Part shown: piece after piece, positions 1 to 8,528 of the stretch
Position numbering within the stretch: the first letter of the stretch is position 1
Layout of the letters: every line of letters starts with the position of its first letter
Virus record (IMG/VR): IMGVR_UViG_3300042516_000551
Span: 1-24,271 of that record
Reading direction: 5' to 3' (one strand)
DNA: 24,271 nt
DNA from: a virus
Notes under the pieces: model-generated
Databases searched by the model: none
What the model was told of the DNA's origin: nothing
What the model saw: only the letters and a program-made list of their open reading frames with translations
Program-made: the position numbers and the translations under genes

Positions 1-41
1 TAAGCAGTTTTATTAGAGCCAAATTCACCTAGTTTTGACAA
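1..41 (-). CDS. Start of next late gene after the capsid gene (partial)
   Basis: Only the first 13 codons are inside the window. The frame starts with TTG at 41-39 and reads MSKLGEFGSNKTA to the edge. A GGAG ribosome binding site lies six bases upstream of the TTG. It follows the capsid gene by about 50 bases on the same strand, so it is probably the next late gene (head completion or similar by position only). The product is too short to identify. The non-ATG start is inferred from the Shine-Dalgarno spacing; an ATG outside the window is the alternative. Confidence 0.4.
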   Translation of the reverse strand, partial: MSKLGEFGSNKTA

Positions 42-60
42 TGAAATCTCCAAGAAATGA

Positions 61-78
61 GGGTGAGTTTCCCCACCC
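61..78 (-). terminator. GNRA-loop hairpin after the capsid gene
   Basis: On the minus strand GGGTGGG pairs with CTCACCC (seven pairs, one of them G-U) around a GAAA tetraloop. It begins 17 bases after the capsid stop codon and ends before the Shine-Dalgarno of the next gene. There is no U tract after it (UCAUUUCUUGG follows). It may therefore be a weak or leaky terminator, or a hairpin that protects the 3' end of the abundant capsid mRNA, rather than a full intrinsic terminator. Confidence 0.35.
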
Positions 79-95
79 CCAATTCTACTTACAAA

Positions 96-1046
96 TTAAC
101 TTGCTGACAAGTCAAAGATACCGCCATGAGCGCCTTCGTTTTTAACTTCAAGAGTTAATTCAGCCAAGATTTGAGTCTTTTCTGAGTCACCTGATTTAGC
201 TAATTCGATAGTCTGGAATGGGCGCAAATATGCTAATGCTGCATATTCTGGGTCTAATACCAAAGCATCACGAGTACGCATGAAACGGTTAGGAACAATT
301 TGTAGAACACCAAAGTCTGACTGATAAAGGTCAGCACCACCGAGGATAGTTACATCACCATTTGTGTTGCTGTTGTAACGGTGCTGTGACAAACCTGTAA
401 AAGCTGAAACAACTTGCTTCAATGCTGGAGAAACCATCAATACTGATGGAGTACCACCTGAAGTAAACACCTTAGCAACTACATCCTTAAGCATAGACTC
501 TTGGAAAGTACGAGTTGTACCATCTGTACGAGTAGATACACCGATAGTTGTAGGGTCTGCACCAGCAGTTGTACCAGAACCTTTGTTTGTGTTTGTCTTG
601 ATGTAAGACAATAGAGTACCCATAACACGAGCTGTTGAGCTATTACCAGCAGACTGACCTTGGTTAGCTGTGATAATACCTTCAATGTCTCGCTTCAATT
701 CAGCAGATGCTTTAGCCAATTGATAAGCCTTCTCAGACTTACGACCAGCCTTGTCTACAGCTTCCAAAGTACCAGAAACTTGCACAGTCTTACCAACGAT
801 TTGTGTGTAGTTACCGATACGAGTTGTAGCTGACAAAGTTGCAGAAGTTGCATCAGCACCTTCAACAAGTGCATTGCTTGTGTTTACAGATGCCAAAGCA
901 TCAGTCTGCCACTCATGGTAAACAGCTTTAGCTGATGTTTTACCAATAGAGGACATAATAGGTGTGTCTTGTGGGCTGATGTTGTAAATTACATCAGATA
1001 AATCTTCTCTTGCGCCAATGGCGTCAAATCTTGTATATGTAGGCAT
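96..1046 (-). CDS. Major capsid protein, SU10 / DUF5309-like
   Basis: This is the main head subunit (316 aa). The N-terminal signature FDAIGAREDLSDVIYNISPQ followed by DTPIMSSIGK is typical of the SU10 major capsid family (DUF5309). The rest is Ser/Thr/Ala-rich and free of Cys, ending in a beta-rich segment (residues ~235-316) as in that family, and the length matches it. The ATG at 1046 has AAAGGAATTT just upstream. It is the last complete gene of the ordered late series terS-terL-portal-(small ORF)-scaffold-capsid, and that order strongly supports the call. A stable hairpin follows the stop codon. Family membership is from recognised sequence pattern, not a search. Confidence 0.88.
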   Translation of the reverse strand: MPTYTRFDAIGAREDLSDVIYNISPQDTPIMSSIGKTSAKAVYHEWQTDALASVNTSNALVEGADATSATLSATTRIGNYTQIVGKTVQVSGTLEAVDKAGRKSEKAYQLAKASAELKRDIEGIITANQGQSAGNSSTARVMGTLLSYIKTNTNKGSGTTAGADPTTIGVSTRTDGTTRTFQESMLKDVVAKVFTSGGTPSVLMVSPALKQVVSAFTGLSQHRYNSNTNGDVTILGGADLYQSDFGVLQIVPNRFMRTRDALVLDPEYAALAYLRPFQTIELAKSGDSEKTQILAELTLEVKNEGAHGGIFDLSAS

Positions 1047-1058
1047 TACTAAATTCCT

Positions 1059-2036
1059 TTAAATAAATTTTTCAAATAGTTTAGCAGCATCTTGCTTCTT
1101 TCCAGATTGCTTGAGCTTCTTAAACTGCTTATTCATTGCTTCTTGTTCTGATGTTCCCTGTGGTTGAGAAGTACCAGACCTTAAAGTCTTAGGAGCATCA
1201 TTCACCTTCTTAGTGGCTACTGACTTGCCCTTCATCAACTTCTCATATTGCATGGCTTTATATAGAGTCTGAACTGCTCTTGCATCATATACATTAGCTA
1301 ATTCTTGGTCTGAGAAACCGATTGACTTTGCATAGGCTTTAATATCCTTGCGAGCCAAGTCTGCTTTTGCCTCATCCCTAAACTCAGGAATCCACTCCTT
1401 GAGCTTTTGTGCCTCTACTGCCAAATGTCCTTTTAGCTGTTCTTGCTGTTCTGCCTGTTGCTGTGTAGCAATACGCTGTCTCTCAGCTTGAACTGCTTGT
1501 AGTTGCTTGTCCTTCTCAGCTCTCTCTGCAACTCTAATGGCATAACCAATAGGGTCTGACTCTCGCAATTCGGAAAGATTCTCATTGTCAGCAGGCTGAT
1601 TGAGCATCTGTTCTATTACTTGTAGTCTTTGAGAATAAGTGTCTCGCAACTGTTTAGCTTCTTCGATTCTCGCTCTTTCTGCTTCCACAGTTTTGCGAGT
1701 CTCAGCCAAAGCCTGAGTTTTCTTTGTGTAATCTTTTGTGCGACTGTAACCTTGCTGAAGTTCCTCTAAGGTGACCTCAATCTCCTCATTGTCTACTTTG
1801 ACTTTGAATCTTTGTGGTTCTTGGGTTTCTTCTTCTTGGTACTCAGTTTCTTCTGCATTTTCGTCTGTGTAGTCCTCAGTCTCAGATTCGGCTGAATATT
1901 CAACTTCTTCTGATTCTTGTTGGTCTACCTCTGGTTGAGCTTTCGCTTCCTCAGTAGGTGAGTCCATCATAGATAAAAATGCACTAGCTGCTTCGTTTAC
2001 ACTAACACTTCCGTTTGGATTGGTGTTTTCACTCAT
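1059..2036 (-). CDS. Capsid scaffold protein
   Basis: A 325-residue protein expected to guide procapsid assembly and be lost on maturation. Residues ~25-75 are extremely acidic (runs of Glu and Asp). Residues ~85-215 are Gln/Glu/Lys/Ala-rich and predicted to be a long coiled coil. The C-terminus (~265-325) is Lys-rich, where scaffold proteins normally contact the coat. No Cys and almost no Trp. It sits directly upstream of the capsid gene with 12 bases between, the standard place for a scaffold. The ATG at 2036 is preceded by AAAGGTAA. Scaffold proteins diverge fast, so the call rests on composition and position. Confidence 0.8.
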   Translation of the reverse strand: MSENTNPNGSVSVNEAASAFLSMMDSPTEEAKAQPEVDQQESEEVEYSAESETEDYTDENAEETEYQEEETQEPQRFKVKVDNEEIEVTLEELQQGYSRTKDYTKKTQALAETRKTVEAERARIEEAKQLRDTYSQRLQVIEQMLNQPADNENLSELRESDPIGYAIRVAERAEKDKQLQAVQAERQRIATQQQAEQQEQLKGHLAVEAQKLKEWIPEFRDEAKADLARKDIKAYAKSIGFSDQELANVYDARAVQTLYKAMQYEKLMKGKSVATKKVNDAPKTLRSGTSQPQGTSEQEAMNKQFKKLKQSGKKQDAAKLFEKFI

Positions 2037-2057
2037 TGTATTTACCTTTTATGGTAG

Positions 2058-2288
2058 TTAAAGAATCTTCCACTTACTAGCCTGTATCTGCTTGTCATCT
2101 GCGACAGCTTGGAAACTAGCTAGTAGTTCTTCAATAGCTCTGTATTTGATTAAAGACTTCTCTCGAACATCTATATCATTCTCATCACTATTAAATATGT
2201 TGTTTTTATACAACAGTTTTTGATTTTCCACAAGTTCCATGAATAAATCATCTGTTAATAATACTTTTGCTCTTTCAGCTTTGTTCAT
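2058..2288 (-). CDS. Small conserved-position protein between portal and scaffold
   Basis: A 76-residue, largely helical, charged protein that I do not recognise. Its ATG (2288-2286) overlaps the portal TGA in an ATGA junction, so its translation is probably coupled to the portal. The scaffold gene follows after 21 bases. Small unknown genes at this point are common in P22-portal phages; a role in head assembly is an inference from place only. There is no signal peptide, membrane segment or Cys motif. Confidence 0.7.
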   Translation of the reverse strand: MNKAERAKVLLTDDLFMELVENQKLLYKNNIFNSDENDIDVREKSLIKYRAIEELLASFQAVADDKQIQASKWKIL

Positions 2289-4357
2289 AGATTAGGAATA
2301 TTAGGTGTGTTAGATATACCTGCACCAATAGTCATAGCCTTTAATTGGGCTTCTGCTTGGAACTCTGCTGTCTTTAATTCTAGGTCTGCTTGGGCTTTCT
2401 CTCGCTTTAGCTGAATCTCAGCCTGTGCTTTAGCCTGTTGCAACTGCATATCAGCTTCTGCTTTCTGCTGTGATAACTGCATCTCTTGTTGAGCTTTAGC
2501 TTGGTCAATCTGCATCTGAGCCTGTGCTTGAGCCATGTAAGCCTGTACTGCTGGGTCTACTGGTGCTTGCTGTGGCTGTGGATTAGCAATCTGTTGCTCT
2601 AGTTCTGGTGGAATCTCTTTAAAGAACTCGCTTGAATCTTTATATCCAGCAGCCTCAATGAATCTACCTAGAGTTTCTCTGTATTGTGTCAATGTCACTA
2701 ATGGATTATTAAAGCCTTGAGTCTGGAGAATCTGCTCTTGCTTCTGTAATACCACAGCTACCATAGCCATCTGTTCTTGCTTATTGCCAGTTCCTAGACC
2801 TACATTGATAGAGATGTCAAAGCCATTTACCCATTCTCTAGGGTCAATAGAAACATATTTACCTCTTAATCGGATTACTCTAGCCTTGTCTTGGTACTTG
2901 CAAAGTAACTGCAATATCTTCTCGAATAGGTCTTTTACTCCTGTTTCAGCAAAGATTCTAGCTACCATCTCTACTTTACCGGCTGCTGCGGACTGCATTG
3001 CTGCAACTGCTGTAGCTGTAGTGTTTTGTAGGATGTTAGGGTCTAAACCTTGTTGAGCATCATTAATACCTGTGCGCTTAGACTGTACTTGGTCTAGATA
3101 CTGCAACATAGGGAATGATTGACTTGCTGTTGGTGGTACTGATAAAGGCACAATAGCATTTGGGTTCTTGATGCGAACAATACCACCTGCTGTAACAGTT
3201 AGCATATCGTCTAGGTTTACTTGACCTTCAACTACACCCATTCTTGAGTTATTAGTTAAGTACAAGTTATCTAGAATCTGTCTAGTGACTGTTGATTTAA
3301 TTAACTGTAAGTCTATTGCTCGGTCTGCAAAGCTATGACCAAAGAACTTATGAGGCATAGGAATAGGGCAGATTGAGCAGAAAGGTACAAAGTCTACTTC
3401 TTCATTATCTAGAATCTCTGTGCCGGCATAGGTAATCTTGCGCAACTCAGCAATACCATCATTGTCATAATCAGTCTTGATATAGCACTCATAGACTTCA
3501 ATATCTTGCATAGTGTGGTCTAGTGATGATTGCTCATCTGGCATCTCGCCTCGGTCATATCTTGCTACTCTTTCCTCTGTAAAGGTTAAATCTGAGTAAC
3601 TAGGTAAGCCATCTACTAGAGTCTTATTAAAGCCCATAGCTACTAATTCGCTACGAGTTGTTAGTTTTCTATGAGCTACAAATGGAGCATCAGCAATAGT
3701 TCTAGCCTTTTTAGAGATTAAGAACTCCTCTGGTGGGACATTCTCAACAATCACCTTACCATTATTCTTTGTTCTCTTTAAAGTAACGCTGTATGAATAT
3801 ACAGGTGGCAATGGCATCCCTGTCATCTGGTCTACCGTTTGAGCCATCTCTACTTCTTCCATCTGCTGACTAACGACTTCTACTTCTTCGTCAGCCAAAA
3901 GCATGGTTAATTCTTCTTCATTTAGGTCTTGATACTTCTCTTTGGTGACATCTATCTGGTCATCCCAATAGACTTTCACAATACCATTCTTCTGTAACAA
4001 GGCATCCTTGAACCAGTTATGGAACAGAATTACACCTGAGTTGTCATGGTTTAGCACCCAATTGACATACTCGGTAGCTTGTCTAGCCTTTTCCTCATCT
4101 CCAGCACCTTTAGGTTCAAATCGAACCATCTCGTCTGATTGAGTAAATACTCTTAGTAATTGTGGCAATGCACCATCAACTACTTCAGCTACTTCACCAG
4201 TAACAATAGAGCTACGACCTTCTACTTCATTGCCATAGGCTTCTCTGTTGTAATACTGAAGCGCTCTCCTGCGCTCATCAGTAGTCTCTGTCTGAATGAA
4301 ACCCAAAGAGTTATCAATCTCAGAATCCAGTATGCCTTTAAGAGTATTGTTATCCAT
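2285..4357 (-). CDS. Portal protein, P22-like
   Basis: This 690-residue protein should form the dodecameric portal at the head vertex through which DNA enters and leaves. The N-terminal part carries the pattern RRRALQYYNREAYGNEVEGR with SSIVTGEVAEVVDG after it, typical of P22-type portals. A middle region with DYDNDGIAELRKITYAG and FVPFCSICPIPMPHKFFG is also characteristic. The C-terminus (~595-675) is a long Gln/Ala/Lys-rich coiled coil, comparable to the P22 barrel. The length is close to the family norm (~700). The ATG lies immediately after the terminase stop codon with no gap, and the gene ends in an ATGA overlap with the next one. Confidence 0.92.
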   Translation of the reverse strand: MDNNTLKGILDSEIDNSLGFIQTETTDERRRALQYYNREAYGNEVEGRSSIVTGEVAEVVDGALPQLLRVFTQSDEMVRFEPKGAGDEEKARQATEYVNWVLNHDNSGVILFHNWFKDALLQKNGIVKVYWDDQIDVTKEKYQDLNEEELTMLLADEEVEVVSQQMEEVEMAQTVDQMTGMPLPPVYSYSVTLKRTKNNGKVIVENVPPEEFLISKKARTIADAPFVAHRKLTTRSELVAMGFNKTLVDGLPSYSDLTFTEERVARYDRGEMPDEQSSLDHTMQDIEVYECYIKTDYDNDGIAELRKITYAGTEILDNEEVDFVPFCSICPIPMPHKFFGHSFADRAIDLQLIKSTVTRQILDNLYLTNNSRMGVVEGQVNLDDMLTVTAGGIVRIKNPNAIVPLSVPPTASQSFPMLQYLDQVQSKRTGINDAQQGLDPNILQNTTATAVAAMQSAAAGKVEMVARIFAETGVKDLFEKILQLLCKYQDKARVIRLRGKYVSIDPREWVNGFDISINVGLGTGNKQEQMAMVAVVLQKQEQILQTQGFNNPLVTLTQYRETLGRFIEAAGYKDSSEFFKEIPPELEQQIANPQPQQAPVDPAVQAYMAQAQAQMQIDQAKAQQEMQLSQQKAEADMQLQQAKAQAEIQLKREKAQADLELKTAEFQAEAQLKAMTIGAGISNTPNIPNL

Positions 4358-5617
4358 TTATACAATCCATTTAGTGTTAATTTGTATTGGCTTAGACCAT
4401 GAGCTTTGAGTATTATCTAATCCTATTGCTAAGTATCTAAAAGCATCTGAACCATGAGAAGCCCAATCATGCAATGGCTTTTCATAATAAACATTCCGCT
4501 TTTCGTCAAATTCTCGCCTGTAGTTTCTCAGACAATCAACTCCCTGTCTAACTTTAGGCATATTAAACCAACATTTAGGCAGCAATCTTCTTACAGACTG
4601 TATGCCATCATCTACAGATAATCTAGGTAAAACATCTACATTTAGTCCTGCACCTTGTAACATCTCTAACCTAGATTTCCCTGTTCCTAATTCTCTTACT
4701 GCAACATCATGGGGTAATTTATGAGCAGCATTAGTCCAGTTGTTATCTTTAATCCAATTAACATACCAGTCTAAGCCTTGACCATGATTCTCTACATAGT
4801 CTAATATTCTGACTTCTTGCCCTGTTGTCTGAGCGACCCAGATGCTAGTGGAGTCACCCATTCCCAAATCCCATGCAGTAAATGTCTGGCATAAATCATC
4901 TCTTGTGACCTCTACCATTCTTTTCTTTTCTTCCAAGTCATTCATTAGTTTGCCATAATAACTACCCTCTACGGCAGCATGGAAACTACACTCGAATTCT
5001 TGTTGATACTTGTCTTCACCCATCTCAGCCCTAGCTGCTTTCAGCTCTGACTCATCTACTATGCTTGTCTCACTTGCCTTAAACTCTAACAATCCCCAAT
5101 CAGGAGTATCTTCTGCCCTGTCTCTTAGGTCTTTAAAGTGGTTCTGTCCTTTTGGTGTACCAATAAACAAGCACCACCCCATTCTATCCGCTAAAGCTGG
5201 TCTTAAAATCTCAGTCCATATCTTAGGGTTTTGGTCACCAATCTCATCTAGGATAACCCCATCAAAGTATTGCCCTCGGAGCGAATCAGGGTTATCAGAG
5301 CCATATAACTGGATTCTGCGACCCATAAAGTCTACCCTTAACTCAGAAATATTCTCAGTACCACCTAAAGGTCTTGCATACTTACAAAGATAGTCCCATG
5401 CTACTCGCTTGGCTTGTCCATAAGTAGGCGCTATATAAGCATACCTAGGAGCTTCTTTTTGGCACAGCAAAGCATCTTTAATCAGATGATTAATAGCACT
5501 AACTGTTTTACCCATTCTTCGGTGTGCTACAACTACACCAAATCGGTGTTTTGCCATCAACTTATGAATGGCAAGCTGTGGCACTCTTGGTTTATAAGGG
5601 ATTGTTATTGTTCCCAT
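4358..5617 (-). CDS. terL: Terminase large subunit
   Basis: The DNA-packaging motor and headful or cos nuclease (419 aa). Visible motifs: a Walker A variant AHRRMGKT at residues 31-38, Walker B VILDE at 121-125, the coupling motif GTPKG at 153-157, and an RNase H-like nuclease with acidic residues at D250 (TAWDLGMGD), D304 (PHDVAV) and D391 (HGSDAFRY). All essential positions are present, so it looks intact. The ATG at 5617 lies inside the 3' end of the small subunit gene (13-base overlap). The portal ATG follows directly after its TAA, giving the canonical small-large-portal order. Confidence 0.94.
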   Translation of the reverse strand: MGTITIPYKPRVPQLAIHKLMAKHRFGVVVAHRRMGKTVSAINHLIKDALLCQKEAPRYAYIAPTYGQAKRVAWDYLCKYARPLGGTENISELRVDFMGRRIQLYGSDNPDSLRGQYFDGVILDEIGDQNPKIWTEILRPALADRMGWCLFIGTPKGQNHFKDLRDRAEDTPDWGLLEFKASETSIVDESELKAARAEMGEDKYQQEFECSFHAAVEGSYYGKLMNDLEEKKRMVEVTRDDLCQTFTAWDLGMGDSTSIWVAQTTGQEVRILDYVENHGQGLDWYVNWIKDNNWTNAAHKLPHDVAVRELGTGKSRLEMLQGAGLNVDVLPRLSVDDGIQSVRRLLPKCWFNMPKVRQGVDCLRNYRREFDEKRNVYYEKPLHDWASHGSDAFRYLAIGLDNTQSSWSKPIQINTKWIV

Positions 5618-5928
5618 TGAACCTTAATAGCTCCACCTTCAGCACCAGATATTTCTAGTGCATTAGTTTCTTTCCATTGCGCCCTAGTCTTTAGCCAAAA
5701 GATTGCTGCGGAAGTATTGCCACTTTTTGCTTGCTGGAACAATGTCTGACCAATAGAAGCATTGGCATCAATGCGACCATCTTCCAAATCCTTCTTATAG
5801 TGCTTTACCAAGGTGTCATCAGTTATGTCTAGCTTGCTTGCTATATCAACATATCTAATGCCTACAGCACTAAGGCTTCGGACTAATTTTCTAGTTTCTT
5901 CGGTAGGGATATGCTCTTTACCTTGCAT
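5605..5928 (-). CDS. terS: Terminase small subunit
   Basis: A 107-residue DNA-recognition subunit of the packaging enzyme. Residues ~8-48 form a helix-turn-helix (VRSLSAVGIRYVDIASKLDI, then TDDTLVKHYKKDL), and residues ~50-85 an oligomerisation helix pair ending in FWLKTRAQWKE, a pattern frequent in small terminases. The ATG at 5928 has AAAAGG six bases upstream. The gene overlaps the end of the methyltransferase gene by 11 bases and the start of terL by 13, so it is embedded in a translationally coupled chain. Confidence 0.85.
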   Translation of the reverse strand: MQGKEHIPTEETRKLVRSLSAVGIRYVDIASKLDITDDTLVKHYKKDLEDGRIDANASIGQTLFQQAKSGNTSAAIFWLKTRAQWKETNALEISGAEGGAIKVQWEQ

Positions 5929-7102
5929 ATTCAGCCTTTTCTAACTCCGAAAGTTCTACAAGTTGTGCCTTCTTACCTGTGAAATCTTCCCATCTCTTTA
6001 CTATGACATCACAGTATTTAGGGTCTAATTCCATTACAAATGCTTTGCGACCAGTTTGTTCTGCACCAATTAAAGTGCTACCAGAACCGCCAAACAAATC
6101 TAAAACATTTAATAGCTTTACATGGTTTCCAAAAGCTCTAACTGATAAGGCAACTGGCTTTTGTGTTGGATGAACATAATTTGTATCTTTTTTAATGTTC
6201 CACAAATCAGACTCATTCTTAATAACCTCATCAATCTTGCCATAAAATAAGCAAAACTCATGTTGATGCCTGTAGCCATTACCCATGCCAAATACATTTT
6301 TAGCCCAAACAATACAGGTTTTGTAATCTAGCTTACCTTGCAATACACCATAAAAGTTCCAGTTACACCAAATATAGTAAGCCTTTGGGTCTACCGCTTT
6401 AATTGTGTTGCATACCTCATCAATAAAGGTGTTAAATTCTGCCTCTGGTAAGTCATCGTTTTTAATTACATCGTGCTTACCGCTTCTACCATTAAAAGCC
6501 ACATTGTATGGTGGGTCAGTAAACACTAAATCTACATGATTACCATCCATGAGCTTCTCTACCGCATCAATGCTTGTGCTATCACCGCACATAAGTCTAT
6601 GATTTCCAAGAATATAAATATCACCTAGCTTAGTCTTTGGCTCTACTGGGACATCAGGCACAGAATCTTCATCTGTTAGCCCTTCAGTTTCCTCAATAGG
6701 ATTTAGCATTGCATCTAATTCGTCTGCATCAAAACCTAACAAAGAAAGGTCAATATCGTCTTTAAGCTCTTGTAGCTCTAGCGATAGCATAGAAGTATCC
6801 CAGCCTGAGTTTAGGGCTATTCTATTGTCTGCCAATATATAGGCTTTTCTTTGTGATTCTGTTAAATGCTCTAGCTTTACTACAGGAACTTCTTTGTAGC
6901 CTAGCTTTCTAGCTGCCATTAATCTTCCATGACCAGCTATGACTGAATTGTCTTTATCTACAAGAACTGGGTTATTAAATCCAAATTCCTTAATAGAGCC
7001 TGCTATCTGTGCCACTTGCTCATCAGAGTGAGTTCTAGCATTTTTAGCATAAGGTATTAAGGTATCTACTAATACCATTTCAATTTTTTTTGCGCCTAAC
7101 AT
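5918..7102 (-). CDS. ParB-like domain fused to a DNA adenine/cytosine-N4 methyltransferase
   Basis: A 394-residue two-domain protein. Residues ~8-100 are a ParB/Srx-type domain, with NARTHSDEQVAQIAGSI and the box-II-like VIAGHGRLMAARKLG. Residues ~155-390 are an amino-methyltransferase: catalytic DPPY at 196-199, HPTQKP at 311-316, and the SAM-binding FGGSGST at 337-343. Catalytic motif before SAM motif marks the beta class (N6-adenine or N4-cytosine). Such fusions are common in phages and likely modify phage DNA against restriction. I chose the ATG at 7102, which has AGGA five bases upstream. The frame also opens at a TTG (7138), but that has no Shine-Dalgarno. No cognate restriction enzyme is seen. 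Confidence 0.88.
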   Translation of the reverse strand: MLGAKKIEMVLVDTLIPYAKNARTHSDEQVAQIAGSIKEFGFNNPVLVDKDNSVIAGHGRLMAARKLGYKEVPVVKLEHLTESQRKAYILADNRIALNSGWDTSMLSLELQELKDDIDLSLLGFDADELDAMLNPIEETEGLTDEDSVPDVPVEPKTKLGDIYILGNHRLMCGDSTSIDAVEKLMDGNHVDLVFTDPPYNVAFNGRSGKHDVIKNDDLPEAEFNTFIDEVCNTIKAVDPKAYYIWCNWNFYGVLQGKLDYKTCIVWAKNVFGMGNGYRHQHEFCLFYGKIDEVIKNESDLWNIKKDTNYVHPTQKPVALSVRAFGNHVKLLNVLDLFGGSGSTLIGAEQTGRKAFVMELDPKYCDVIVKRWEDFTGKKAQLVELSELEKAEYAR

Positions 7103-7150
7103 TCCATTCCTATCGGTTGATGGTTGATGATGTTGCAATAATACAACAGA

Positions 7151-7672
7151 TTACTTTTTTATACCATAGAAGTATAGGTCATGAGTCTGACTGTTTGTAG
7201 AGAACTCATACTTTGAGAACATCTTATCTAAATCAAACTTTTCTTTAAAATCTGCTTCTGTAAGATTTTTGTAGTAATCCCACTCTACCAATGGAGCATC
7301 TGCTGGGCTACTTGCCCTAGTTCCATGCTCAGGTCTACCAGTTGTAGCGCAAGACATAACCACTAGCTTATTAGCCATTCGGTGCATATTTTCAAAAGTA
7401 GCTATCCAGTAAGGATTATGCTCAAAGCACTCACAGGATATAACTGTATCAAAAGAGTCTTTAGGAGCTTGCATATCCTGACCCTGACATACTAGGTCTA
7501 CTCCCTTGCCCTCTCCTACATCTATCCCTAAGTAATCACAGTCTGTAAAGAACTGTCTTACCGAGCCATTAATGTCTAGACTTCCTACTTCTAGGACTTT
7601 AGCCTTGTTAAATGATTCTGGGAACTTATCCCTGACCGATTTAACAAAGTCAAACTGTTGCTGATGAGCCAT
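7151..7672 (-). CDS. Class I SAM-dependent methyltransferase
   Basis: A 173-residue Rossmann-fold methyltransferase of the Methyltransf_11 type. Motif I is seen as KVLEVGSLDINGS (residues ~24-36), the acidic loop as YLGIDVGEGKGVD, and motif IV as FDTVISCECFEHNPYW. There is no DPPY-like catalytic motif, so it is unlikely to methylate DNA bases. A small molecule, sugar or protein substrate is more probable. The ATG follows directly after the TAG of the upstream gene. A glycosyltransferase lies further upstream in the same orientation, so glycan modification is possible, but that is a guess. Confidence 0.78.
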   Translation of the reverse strand: MAHQQQFDFVKSVRDKFPESFNKAKVLEVGSLDINGSVRQFFTDCDYLGIDVGEGKGVDLVCQGQDMQAPKDSFDTVISCECFEHNPYWIATFENMHRMANKLVVMSCATTGRPEHGTRASSPADAPLVEWDYYKNLTEADFKEKFDLDKMFSKYEFSTNSQTHDLYFYGIKK

Positions 7673-7963
7673 CTACCACTTAACCTTGTCAGCCCAATAA
7701 GCTGCACTCATCTTGCCTTTAGAGATATTGGCTGAATGTCTAGCCTTAAATGACTTTCTTCTTGCCTTATTAGCCTCGGACTCACCTTTCATAGCCGGTG
7801 AACCTGATACTCCTTGCTGACCAAAGCGGATTGTCTTGGTCTTATCACCTTCTTTAGCCACTACTACATGGCTTTTAGTAGGATGATTAGGTGTTCTTTT
7901 TGGCTTGTTATAGCCAGCTACACCAATTCTCTCGAGAATCTTAGCAGCTTCTCTTATTTTCAT
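7673..7963 (-). CDS. Small basic protein, DUF6321-like
   Basis: A 96-residue, strongly basic protein ending in ARRKSFKARHSANISKGKMS and AAYWADKVKW. I associate this C-terminal pattern with the DUF6321 family of short phage proteins; its function is unknown. The KxxARRxSFKxRH stretch suggests nucleic-acid binding, which is an inference from charge. The start overlaps the stop of the homing endonuclease gene (ATGA). Its own stop abuts the methyltransferase ATG, so the genes are translated in a chain. Confidence 0.72.
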   Translation of the reverse strand: MKIREAAKILERIGVAGYNKPKRTPNHPTKSHVVVAKEGDKTKTIRFGQQGVSGSPAMKGESEANKARRKSFKARHSANISKGKMSAAYWADKVKW

Positions 7964-8370
7964 AAAACCTCAACTCCTTTTTTATTTGCTTTTCTTAAAG
8001 CATCTATAAGTTTAGTTGCTTCTTGTAATGATTCTTCTGTCCATCTATTGCCTTTTGATGGTGTTAATTGTGAAAAATCAAGAGCAAATTGAGATTGTCT
8101 TTTTTTAACAACTAAAAAAGGTTGAATTTCTCTAATAAAATCATATGCTTTTGCATGGCTTAACCGCCAAGTGTAGCTTTGTTTCCAGTTATCTTTATGC
8201 CTTTTATTTGCTGTAATATTTCCTTGCCATCTATCTTTAAATAGCTCTAAAACAGAAACATCTGTATTTACAACTAAAATTCTAATAAATGGCTTTCCAT
8301 ATCTATCTGAAGAAAAGTTAATACACCCTTCTCCATCAAAGAACCCAGCAGCATACTCAACTGAAATCAT
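7960..8370 (-). CDS. LAGLIDADG-type homing endonuclease
   Basis: A 136-residue protein with one LAGLIDADG motif, read here as AAGFFDGEGC at residues ~7-16. A second half of the type KRQSQFALDFSQL is seen in phage and organelle homing enzymes. A single motif implies action as a homodimer. It is free-standing: no intron or intein can be seen, and it sits between a DUF6496 and a DUF6321 gene with ATGA overlaps on both sides. The coding sequence is more A+T-rich than its neighbours, as expected for a mobile gene. It may have lost homing activity; that cannot be judged here. Confidence 0.82.
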   Translation of the reverse strand: MISVEYAAGFFDGEGCINFSSDRYGKPFIRILVVNTDVSVLELFKDRWQGNITANKRHKDNWKQSYTWRLSHAKAYDFIREIQPFLVVKKRQSQFALDFSQLTPSKGNRWTEESLQEATKLIDALRKANKKGVEVL

Positions 8371-8528
8371 TTTTTATATTTAGCTTGTTTAGCAGCTTCA
8401 GAAATTGCAATCGCAATCGCTTGGCGAGGGTTTTTAACTACTTTGCCACCTTTGCCAGAGTGCAGAGTACCTTCTTTGTACTCACCCATTACTTTGCCGA
8501 TTTTCTTCTGAGTCTTAGTCATTTTCAT
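8367..8528 (-). CDS. Small basic protein, DUF6496-like (53 aa)
   Basis: This gene is below usual length cut-offs. It encodes 53 residues starting MKMTKTQKKIGKVMGEYKEG and continuing through NPRQAIAIAISEAAKQAKYKK in its second half. The pattern TKTQKKIGKVMxEYKxGTL...NPxQAIAIAxSEA matches the DUF6496 family, short phage and bacterial proteins of unknown function, rich in Lys and likely nucleic-acid binding. The ATG at 8528 lies within the end of the upstream gene, behind a GGAAG; an alternative ATG is two codons in (8522). The TGA overlaps the homing endonuclease ATG. Confidence 0.8.
   Translation of the reverse strand: MKMTKTQKKIGKVMGEYKEGTLHSGKGGKVVKNPRQAIAIAISEAAKQAKYKK

Noticed and set aside
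7102-7116. ATTCCTATCGG near 7110, similar to the ATTCCCTATCGG repeat at 16678 and 16727
   Set aside because: It differs by one base deletion, lies within the start region of a gene, and lacks the flanking parts of the repeat; probably chance.
7103-7138. TTG start adding 12 residues to the ParB-methyltransferase
   Set aside because: No Shine-Dalgarno before the TTG, and the added residues (QHHQPSTDRNG) fall outside the domain; the ATG at 7102 has AGGA.
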